The notes under the pieces: generated by a model
What the model was told of the DNA's origin: nothing
Seen by the model: only the letters and a program-made list of their open reading frames with translations
The model's database searches: none
Assembly: GCA_034508935.3 (NCBI GenBank)
Contig: CM067444.1
Coordinates: forward strand, 19,621,201-19,685,200
Direction of reading: 5' to 3'
Length of the DNA: 64,000 nucleotides
Source: Berghia stephanieae
Taxonomy: Eukaryota; Mollusca; Gastropoda; Nudibranchia; Aeolidiidae
Part shown: piece after piece, positions 56,690 to 64,000 of the stretch
Numbering within the stretch: the first letter of the stretch is position 1
How the letters are laid out: every line of letters begins with the position of its first letter
Translations under genes and position numbers: made by a program

Positions 56690-56815
56690 GTCATAGGCCC
56701 ATGGAGCCGGAGTTTATCGTGGTTTCTATAGCGTGAAATAGACAATAGCAATTGCTTCTTTTCCTTTTAATAGGACATTAGTCTATCGCAAAGTACTTTC
56801 CACCAGATCTTACAT
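56690..56815 (-). mobile_element. SINE2 3' fragment
   Basis: On the minus strand GCAAAGTACTTTCCACC (complement side), TAGCAATTGCTTCTTTTCC and CATAGGCCCATGGAGCCGG match the SINE2 end block inverted. Confidence 0.72.
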
Positions 56816-56939
56816 GATAATGAGTGATAATCACGAGGTAGGAAAATGGCTGTTTTTCCCTCAAGTTACTGGTACTGACTTCGATTTGTTATTTGATTTT
56901 ATCTAATATTATTATATTATTTATATCAATAATAAAGTG

Positions 56940-57073
56940 TGGGGGATGGGGGTTTGGTGGTGGGGGGGGGGGGAGTTCTTTTTTTTTTTACTTCTTTTTG
57001 CCCATCACTGCTAGGAACTTGTGGAAAGACTTCCCGAAAAAATAATGACAACGTCGATGATTGTATTTTCAGA

Positions 57074-57127
<54 letters not shown>

Positions 57128-57142
57128 CATGATCATGATGAC
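56940..57142. repeat. Poly-G and (GAT)n tracts
   Basis: G-rich run at about 56941-56973 and pure GAT units at 57077-57127, ending in GATCATGATCATGATG. Confidence 0.9.
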
Positions 57143-57331
57143 AAAAATCAATCGGGAGATATTCCATTTGCATATCATGGAATATGTCCCTATTTACTAA
57201 TAGTCAGTGAAGTGGTGCCTGTATGTTATGGAATATATCCCTATTTACTGAGTAAGTGGCGTATGCATATAGAATATCTCCCATAAATATATATTGAGTC
57301 GCTCACTTGGAGTTAAAATTCAAGTTCCAAT

Positions 57332-57559
57332 GTGTATTTATCCAAAGATAGAAACTGGACTGGTAGGATATACATCTGGAATACCCGGGACTCTCAGAGA
57401 CCACTGATAACTCAAGATGGCAGCATCATTTCGCTCGACTGGACATTTTCAAACCATGAAAATAATGATAAATATATCAATAATAATCTTTACCTTGCAT
57501 TTCACATCACATCAAAACACTTGAATTCCTGTTCCATCATCATATTACATGAAAATTAG
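57332..57559 (+). CDS. Unrecognised open frame with a WD-like stretch
   Basis: A plus-strand frame of about 75 codons has NWTGRIYIWNTRDSQRP followed by LITQDGSIISLDWTF. The G.I.IWN ... SI.SLDWT spacing recalls one WD40 blade, but a single blade by eye is weak evidence. No clear splice sites were found. It could be an isolated exon or chance. Confidence 0.2.
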   Translation: MYLSKDRNWTGRIYIWNTRDSQRPLITQDGSIISLDWTFSNHENNDKYINNNLYLAFHITSKHLNSCSIIILHEN

Positions 57560-57702
57560 CCATCAAATTTCAAGAACTTTTTTCTTTCTGTCCATGAAAC
57601 GAATATTACAACCACATTTTTGAACAGCATTGGGTTTCATTATTTCTTCTTGCAAGATTCTAAGTCAGGCGTATGCTTCATTTGAATGTTGAAAGGACAG
57701 AT

Positions 57703-57945
57703 TTAAATTACGTGTGTTATAACCTGAACATAGTTCTCATCTACAGTGTGTAATGTTCCTGCAATATAAAAATTACGTTTTTCGTCGGTGATTACATTAT
57801 AGATTTTATGTGTATCGCTGTTTTCATTAATTAAGTTTGTGTCAATTCTGACTTCAGCACATGTCAAGTTGCCGAAACACCTAGCCACCCCCATATTTCC
57901 CAGCGAACCGGTAATGAGTATAGTTTACAATTACTACAGGCGATC
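57703..57945 (-). CDS. Unrecognised open frame, possible exon
   Basis: On the minus strand ILITGSLGNMGVARCFGNLT, CAEVRIDTNLIN and FYIAGTLHTVDENYVQ read through without stops. The composition is protein-like and has potential N-glycosylation (GNLT). It lies upstream of, and on the same strand as, the exon at 55999-56087, so it may belong to the same gene. Splice sites are not convincing. Confidence 0.25.
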
Positions 57946-58070
57946 CATTAAAAAAGTCTGACATTGTGGACAGGATTTCATGTTTAAATGTAATTACCAC
58001 CATTGCTGTGTCAAGATATTTTGATATCAATTCACAAAGGGTTGGGCCGACTCATTTGACAATTAACAAG

Positions 58071-58352
58071 TATAGATATTATGCGCTTGGCTAAGAAGCT
58101 CATAACATTGCCATCCGGAAGTATGACGGTCCAACACACAAAACTGTGTGTAACCATAAAGTTTTATAGTCTAGTTCATACAGAAGCTCATAACATTTGC
58201 CATCCGGAAGTATAACGGACCAATACACAACACTGTGTGTATTCATGAACGTTTATAGTCAGGTTAATACAGTTCAGTGCGCATTACTCATAAACGCGGA
58301 TGGCAAAAAACAATAACAAAGACCTGAGTGACGTCATCTTGGAACTGTCTAT
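58071..58352 (-). mobile_element. MITE-A, partly duplicated copy
   Basis: The proximal part (GAAGCTCATAACATTGCCATC to TTTATAGTCTAGTTCATACAG) appears twice in tandem, at 58071-58188 and again from 58189, before the remainder to GGAACTGTCTATAG. It arose by internal tandem duplication or a second truncated insertion. Confidence 0.8.
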
Positions 58353-58634
58353 AGCGCAATATCCACTAAATGTGCTCAAAGCGCTTTACAAGGGGTCCCT
58401 GGTCTCCAGCAACATTTAACATGTAGGACGGGACATGACGCCTGTTAGGCGATATTACATTTTTCGGACAAAGACAACGCTGTTAACGGCTAGGTACTAA
58501 TTATACAGCGGAATACGGTGAGAGAATGTGAATAAAGAGCCTTTTCCAAGGACTCAACTATGCGCCGAGCGAGAGGCTCGAACCCAAGACCTTCCGATCC
58601 GAAAGCGAATGTCATACCAATAGACCACATAGCC
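58350..58634 (-). mobile_element. SINE1 copy
   Basis: Minus-strand copy with a shortened tail, abutting MITE-A at GTCTATAGCGCAATATCC. All other blocks are present. Confidence 0.9.
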
Positions 58635-58682
58635 TGTGTAAATTGCTATGTTTACCAATCACTGTTATTTTTTTACATTATG

Positions 58683-58868
58683 ACGATGCGCTTGGCTTAG
58701 AAGCTCACAACATTGCCACCCGGAAGTATAATGGACCAACACACAAAACTGTGTGTAACCTTAAACGTTTATAGTCTGGTCAACATAGTTCAGTGAGAAT
58801 TACTCATAAACGCGGATGGCGAAAAACAATAACAAAGACCCGTCTGACGTCAATTTCATTCTATCTAT
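58683..58868 (-). mobile_element. MITE-A copy
   Basis: ATGCGCTTGGCTTAGAAGC to TTCATTCTATCTATA. The first terminal bases (TATAGATAG) are lost. Confidence 0.82.
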
Positions 58869-58951
58869 ACATAATATACTGAATGTAGATGACTTCACTC
58901 AGCTCTTTGTCATTGTTACTAGACCGCAGTTGGTAATTACTTATCATTACC

Positions 58952-59095
58952 CGCCCCCCCCCCCCCCCAAAAAAAAAAGAACAAAAAACAAAAAAAAAAA
59001 AAAACAAAAACAAAACAAAACAAACAAAACAAAAACAAACCCCCCAAAAAAAAAAAAACAATCAACCAAACAAACAAAATACCAAAAAAAATCCA
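58952..59095. repeat. Strand-asymmetric C/A tract
   Basis: A C homopolymer followed by A runs and CAAAA units almost without G or T on this strand. It is similar in composition to 7797-8210. Confidence 0.88.
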
Positions 59096-59139
59096 TCAAA
59101 CCTGAGCTTTTATAAAGGGCATATCCACTCAAAAGGACT

Positions 59140-59582
59140 TGCTTTTTTACAAAACCCTCCGAAACCCGACGAAACACGACGAAACCTGACAATATCCTAC
59201 AAAGTTATAGGAAGTAGGCAACATGGGGAGTGAACCTGAAACAAGGAAGTGTACACCAGTGGGAGTGAACCTGAGACTATGGTTTTCAGCGGGTCTCGGC
59301 GGGTTTCGTAAAAAAGCAATTACTTTTTTACGAAACCCGCCGAAACCCGACGAAACCCGACGAAACCTGACAATATCCGACAAAGTTATAGGAAGTAGAC
59401 AACAGTGGGGACGGCAAGTAATTGCTTTTTTTTACGAAACCCACCGAAACCAAGCCCCAGGTTCACTCCCCAATGGTGTACACTTCCCTGAGTCCCAGGT
59501 TCACTCCCCACTACTGCCTACTTCCCATAACTTTGTCGGGTTTTGGCGTATTTCGGCGGGCTTCGTAAAAAAGAAACACCGT
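59140..59582. repeat. Satellite-2-related palindromic block
   Basis: GAAACCCGACGAAAC repeats and GTTATAGGAAGTAG then GGGGAGTGAACCTG match satellite 2. The centre at about 59300-59340 is a palindrome (GGGTTTCGTAAAAAAG facing CTTTTTTACGAAACCC), and the block ends with an inverted copy (GGGCTTCGTAAAAAAG). Confidence 0.75.
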
Positions 59583-59667
59583 GTATAGAATATGGATTTG
59601 TGCTCAATCTTAAAATAAGACAACCTACATTAGATAAAAGAGACGCGAGGGGTTCGAAAGATTTTAG

Positions 59668-60110
59668 AAACTTAGAATGCGGCCTATGGTAGTAGGAGCC
59701 ATATCCTTTGACTTAGGTATAGGAGTAGACAGAACGATTATTATGGTGCGGCTATGTGGTCTTGTGGTATGCCACTCGCTTTCGGATCGGAAAGTCCTGG
59801 GTTCTAGCCTCGCTCGGCGCATAGTTGAGTCCTTGGAAAAGGCTCTTTACTCACATTCTCTCACCGTACTCATGTGTAAAATAAGTACCTGGCTGTCTCT
59901 GTCCGAAAATAACCCCCTGTAATATCGCCGAATAGGCGTCATGTATCGTTCTACATGTTACATGTTGCTGTCGGAGAGGGACAAAGCGCTTTGAGCACGC
60001 TTAGGGAATATTGCTCTGTATAAATGCTCTAGTTTTATACTTAGAATGCGGTCTATGGTAGCAGGAGGCATAGCATTTGACTTAGGTATTGGAGTAGACA
60101 GAATGGTTAT
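59668..60110. repeat. 75-bp direct repeat flanking a SINE1
   Basis: About 59669-59745 and 60041-60110 are direct repeats: AGAATGCGGCCTATGGTAGT and AGAATGCGGTCTATGGTAGC, through GACTTAGGTATAGGAGTAGA. They are far too long for a target-site duplication, so a local tandem duplication probably came first and the SINE later. Confidence 0.75.
59746..60034 (+). mobile_element. SINE1 copy
   Basis: Head GTGCGGCTATGTGGTCTTGT, tail ATTGCTCTGTATAAATGCTC. Part of the middle, after ACCTGGC, is deleted. Confidence 0.9.
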
Positions 60111-60188
60111 ATATGGATACGTTGTCAATCTCAATAGGCGTAAGCCATTTGTCAAAATAAAAAAATAAATGATATATTGAAAACTTTG

Positions 60189-60189
<1 letters not shown>

Positions 60190-60258
<69 letters not shown>

Positions 60259-60304
60259 GAAAGAGAGGGAGACAGCGATAGATAGATAGATGAGAGAGAG
60301 AGAG

Positions 60305-60351
<47 letters not shown>

Positions 60352-60352
60352 A
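60190..60352. repeat. (GA)n microsatellite
   Basis: Two GA runs separated by GATAGATAGATAGATGA. A further GA run lies at about 60594-60645. Confidence 0.95.
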
Positions 60353-60359
60353 AGGAGAA

Positions 60360-60588
60360 GGTAAATAGACAATAGGTATTAGGTAAATGTGGAGGAGGGA
60401 AGGCTCGGAGGAACGGGGAGGCTAAACAAGGATAAAGAATTATTGATGGAGAAAATGACTATTCGTATTTGTGACCATACTTGAGGGTTTGATATATAAA
60501 GAAAACGAGGCGTAGAGTTGGAGTGGAAAGGTTAGCTAAATAGGTTGGTAGATAGATGAATAGAGAGAAAGGGAGAAAGAAAGAGAAT

Positions 60589-60638
<50 letters not shown>

Positions 60639-60987
60639 AAGAAAGAGCCATTTTATATCTTAACGAAAACGCTTGAAATATTACTCAGGAAAAGTGCAAA
60701 TTTAATTAGCATATAACATAAATTACATTATTTAATATAAATAATATCAAATCAGTTTTTAATACCCATCAAAGTTTCTATTCCAGAATTTACATTATGA
60801 ATTAATTGCTAAAAGCATTTCTTTAATTATCTAATTCACTGATTTTGAACACGATATAATAATGTGAAAAACATATTTAATTTTTCAGTTTTTTAACGTA
60901 ACAATTTTCAAATGAAATCGTTCTCTTCTTACTGCCACACTTTAAAAAAAACCCAACAGAAACACGTTCTTAAAAAATGACGAATTT
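60360..60987. other. Unassigned apart from (GA)n
   Basis: No gene or mobile element is recognised, apart from the GA run near 60594-60645. Confidence 0.4.
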
Positions 60988-61355
60988 GGGCCAGAAAAGT
61001 TGTCCTTCAAATATCGATTGATTAAAATGACCCTCATCGGGAAGTCCCAATATTAGAGAGTTGTTGACAAGATGAGGGTCATTTAACTCACTCAACCCTA
61101 ACACCGAGTATATCCGTAGTATACCCTGGGTTACTTTTACTCCATGCCCATTTATTACATTTTTCTGAGACAAATTATAGGTGTAGTATCAAAGCTTTTG
61201 TTTTTTATATTTACATCTTAATGCTAGTTGAATAAAAATATCTATGTACATGCTCATTTTTAATACATTTTTTCCAATTCTGAAAAGTAGCAAAATTCTC
61301 TAGGATTGAGTGATTTAAAAATCAATCGATAATTGAAGAGCGAGTTTTCTGGCCA
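60988..61355. mobile_element. MITE-B, long form
   Basis: The ends GGGCCAGAAAAGTTGTCC and GAGCGAGTTTTCTGGCC are inverted. A second inner inverted pair (GACCCTCATC / GATGAGGGTC) lies near the left. The middle is shared with 3640-3850. Confidence 0.78.
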
Positions 61356-61677
61356 TAGTTTTAAATAATAAGTTGTTTTTAAAGAGAATGGCAGAAATAA
61401 TACCAGGAATTCAGACCCTTTCCCTATCATTATACTGTTCTTATTCCAAAGATCCAAGGATCTTGTGTTACTCGTTATTTAGACACTTGTCTTCCCCTAG
61501 GGCCACTCAACCTTAAATCAATCTTCTCTTTATCTTCGTTCATCTTTTCTCTTGTTTATTTTTTTTTTCAAATACTTTTTTGATGTTGTAGATGTTGATG
61601 TTGTTGTTGTGGTTGGAGTATTTTGTTTTTGTTGTTGTTGTCCACCAATATAAAGCAGCCTACCGCCACTGCTCTCT

Positions 61678-61723
<46 letters not shown>

Positions 61724-61888
61724 CCCCCTTCTCTCTCTCTTTTTACATCTCATGGGACATTCTTCTTTTTTGTTATTTTTTTGTAGGTGTAAATGTCGCT
61801 GCTTGTCCGTTCTAATTTATTTACAACCTACTCGGTGTTAAGTCAGCGGCGGCTCGACTGAGCTGTTTATTTACCCGTCGACCGACGG
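61356..61888. other. Unassigned, with a (TC)n run
   Basis: A (TC)n run lies at about 61670-61740 next to TTGTTGTTG repeats. Nothing else is recognised. Confidence 0.4.
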
Positions 61889-62245
61889 GAATTGACTCTC
61901 ATGTGGCGAAAATTATTTTCACAGCAGTATTGTGAGTGAACATACTTGCCAATAGGATTCAATAGTCGAATGTCACGTCCGCCCAGCAACCAGCAGCTTG
62001 GTTCTAAACAAAGACAATCTGTACTTTTTATTCATCATGCTGGCTAGAACTTTTTCACATGTCATGGGAATTGACTGTCATGTGGCGAAAAATATTTCAC
62101 AGCAGTCCTGTGAGTGAACATACATGCCAATAGGATTCAGTAGTCGAATGTCACGTCCGCCCAGCAACCAGCAGCTTGGTTCTAAACAAAGACAATCTGT
62201 ACTTTTTATTCTTCGTGCTGGTTAGACCTTTTTCACATTTCATGT
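61889..62245. repeat. 178-bp tandem duplication including element C end
   Basis: GGAATTGACTCTCATGTGGC at 61889 recurs as GGAATTGACTGTCATGTGGC at 62067. Both are followed by CAGCAGT, TGTGAGTGAACATAC and the right end of element C in minus orientation. The first copy breaks off at 62066, where the second begins. Confidence 0.8.
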
Positions 62246-62443
62246 GATCAGAATGTATTAAAGTCAAAACATGATCAGATTTAAAATGTTTTTCTTCTCT
62301 GGATACACTTTCATGCTCGTCGTAGAAGTATTTCATAAGGGCGGTGATGGAGATAATGGCGTCCGCCATTGTTCCGATAGTTTAGAACCAGTTACTTTGC
62401 GTGATTACGAGGGAAGTGACGTCACATCCGTTGAACCCTATTA
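62132..62443 (-). mobile_element. Element C copy, longest ORF
   Basis: Inverted ends TAGGATTCAGTAGTCGAATG and ACATCCGTTGAACCCTA. On the minus strand the frame from 62369 reads MADAIISITALMKYFYDEHE, SVSREEKHFKSDHVLTLIHS, DHMKCEKGLTSTKNKKYRLS and on to LLVAGRT, 72 codons. It keeps the family peptide almost throughout, with a small insertion near the start. The function is unknown. Confidence 0.75.
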
Positions 62444-62518
62444 CTTCTCTAGCGTCTATCTGGATATTTAAAGGGATGTATTCATGTTTTTATTGGTTTC
62501 TTTTTTTTTTGTTATTTG

Positions 62519-62640
62519 CTGAATAGGGGTTTTATACCCGAAACGTTCCTGGTTTGGTATTTTGCCATGTTCGAAGCTGTTATTCGAACAATAGCAAAAT
62601 ACCAAACCAGGAACGTTTCGGGTTCAAAACCCTTCTTCAG
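62519..62640. mobile_element. Foldback element D, compact form
   Basis: Arms of about 40 nt: CCCGAAACGTTCCTGGTTTG on the plus strand, and its inverse CAAACCAGGAACGTTTCGGG. They surround a 27-nt spacer that has its own GTTCGAA/TTCGAAC pairing. Both arms carry a CTGAANA...GAAAC arrangement that resembles half of a hammerhead ribozyme core. Confidence 0.75.
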
Positions 62641-62699
62641 CCAATAGCAAAAATAATAAAACACGAATACATCATTTAAAATGCAGACAGACGGCTTAA

Positions 62700-62933
62700 C
62701 AAGCAAAGAGAGCGAGATCTATCCCTGGGTGCAGTCCAGATTCTTTTCTGACCCCCCCACCCCCTGTCCACCTAGCACTGATTGGGTAGCTGGTCTATTA
62801 GATATGGCGGAAAGTACTTTGCGATAGACTAGTGTATTATCCAAAGGGCCGAAAGCATTTGCTAGCCTATTGTCCGTTTCACGTTATTGAAACCGAGATA
62901 TACTCCGGCTTCCTGGGCCTGACGGCTTAAAAC
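62700..62933 (+). mobile_element. SINE2 copy lacking its head
   Basis: It begins at the B-box region (GCGAGATCTATCCCTGGG) and continues through TTGGGTAGCTGGTCTATTAG to CGGCTTCCTGGGCCTG. The A box is missing. Confidence 0.8.
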
Positions 62934-63111
62934 AAAGAGAAATTTTTAAAAAGTGCCCGCTGAAAACAGAGAATAAAATTAATGCCGAAACGTTGGGTAT
63001 CAAAGCACGGGGGAAATCAAGGGATTAATTCCCCCCAATCAACTTTTTTATTCTAGACCTAAATTAACCACTTGACTGCCATACAAAGACAAAGACACGT
63101 ATGAAAAAAAT

Positions 63112-63212
63112 TGGCCAGCAAACTCGTCTTTCAAATATAGATCGATTTAAACGACCCTCATCTTGGAAAAAATTACTCAAACCTGGGGCTTCGAGAAGTT
63201 TAGCAGGTACAT
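63112..63212 (+). mobile_element. MITE-B end fragment
   Basis: TGGCCAGCAAACTCGTC, TCAAATATAGATCGATTTAA and GACCCTCATCTTGGAAAA match one MITE-B arm. It runs into a SINE1 on the right. Confidence 0.68.
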
Positions 63213-63246
63213 GGTTATACTTGAGCTTAAACTTGAGGTTTTACAA

Positions 63247-63520
63247 CGAATATCCACTAATCGTACTCAAAGCGCTTTACAAAGGGTCCCTGACACATTA
63301 CACGTAAAACGAGTAATGACACCTGTTAGGCGATATCACATTTTCCCCCCGACAGGACGGCGTTGTTAACGGCCAGGTGCTCATTTAACACATGAGTACG
63401 GTTAGAGAATTGAAGTAAAGGGCCTTTTCCAACGATTCAACAATGCGCTGAGCGAGGCTCGAACCCAGGACCTCCATATCCGAAAGCGAGTGTCATACCA
63501 CAAGACCTCATAACCGCATA
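63247..63520 (-). mobile_element. SINE1 copy, diverged
   Basis: Minus-strand copy with several small deletions. The head region reads CTTCGAACCC-like on the complement, and the A-box side is intact (AGACCTCATAACCGC complement). Confidence 0.87.
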
Positions 63521-63812
63521 ATGAAAACGTATTGAAATTAAATTGAACGACTGCGAAAATAATCGAATCGAAATGAAGAGGCTGGGCCGCTCGCTCTACG
63601 TAGGGTTGACTTACCAAATTTGTATAATTTTATAACTCATGATGCATCGATTTCTGGTTGAACATGAAGACATAGATAACGATTGGAATTAATTTTGTCT
63701 CGTAAGGTGTGATAACGACCTGCTGTTTTTTATACACCAAGACGTTAATGATGTGAATATTATTTTTTTTCTCCTATATTAAATTTATTATGGTTGTTAT
63801 GAGGAAACTGTG

Positions 63813-63846
63813 AGGGTTAAGATTGTTCGGTTGGTAGAGCACTTGC

Positions 63847-63888
<42 letters not shown>

Positions 63889-64000
63889 ACACACACACAC
63901 ACACACACACACAGAGGGACCGAGATCGATCCCAGATGAAGTCGAATTTTTTCCCACCCCCTTGTCCACTCAACAATGTTTGACTAGCTGGATCTATTAG
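63813..64000 (+). mobile_element. SINE2 copy with (CA)n in its tRNA-like head, cut by window end
   Basis: Head AGATTGTTCGGTTGGTAGAG, then CACTTGCTTCACACA leading into a (CA)n run at 63847-63912, then GAGGGACCGAGATCGATCCC and the SINE2 body to the end of the window. The microsatellite sits where the anticodon loop (TTCACA-type) would be. Confidence 0.85.

Overview
The window looks like a piece of a repeat-rich, AT-rich invertebrate animal genome, probably a lophotrochozoan such as a mollusc, annelid or brachiopod. The evidence is several tRNA-derived SINE families, Rex1/CR1-, L2- and Jockey-type LINE remnants, a Penelope-like fragment, many short inverted-repeat transposons (MITEs), long microsatellites and no bacterial-style gene packing. 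I cannot name the species. No intact host gene is visible. The best host-gene evidence is a pair of phase-compatible exons on the minus strand at about 55.35-56.09 kb.

Layout. 0-5.4 kb: a palindrome of about 240 bp, a possible exon-like ORF, SINE families 1 and 3, and MITE family B. 5.4-7.3 kb: a 5'-truncated Rex1-like LINE on the minus strand. 7.4-12 kb: MITE fragments, an A/C-only tract, and a locally duplicated block built from SINE1 and a 300-bp inverted-repeat element (element C). 13.2-13.9 kb: a short LINE derivative interrupted by MITE-A with a TA target duplication. 14-25 kb: further MITE, SINE and microsatellite sequence and an L2-type LINE 3' end. 25.9-26.6 kb: a degenerate minisatellite of about 83 bp period.

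26.8-47.2 kb is the most unusual region. It is a satellite array of about 0.5-kb AT-rich monomers, each with a strongly conserved GC-rich core of about 110 nt. The cores have complementary ends and internal hairpins, and CRE-like and TATA-like boxes lie just upstream in many monomers. The array has a higher-order structure: truncated core, two or three short-core monomers, then one 'long-core' monomer with an extra segment of about 235 bp. The core shares 20 nt with the tRNA-like head of SINE1, and the first monomers still carry a SINE1-type 3' tail. An older, diverged block of the same family at 26.8-28.45 kb is separated from the main array by a Jockey-clade LINE (28.47-33.43 kb), a SINE3 and an (ATC)n tract.

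47.6-64 kb: a Penelope-like fragment between inverted terminal repeats, a foldback pair, a second satellite (50.4-55.06 kb) rich in tRNA B-box-like motifs, the candidate host exons, and more SINE, MITE and foldback copies. Most of the window is therefore mobile or tandemly repeated DNA. The points that deserve testing are the structured satellite core, the small conserved ORF in element C, the hammerhead-like motifs in the foldback elements, and the unidentified host exons.
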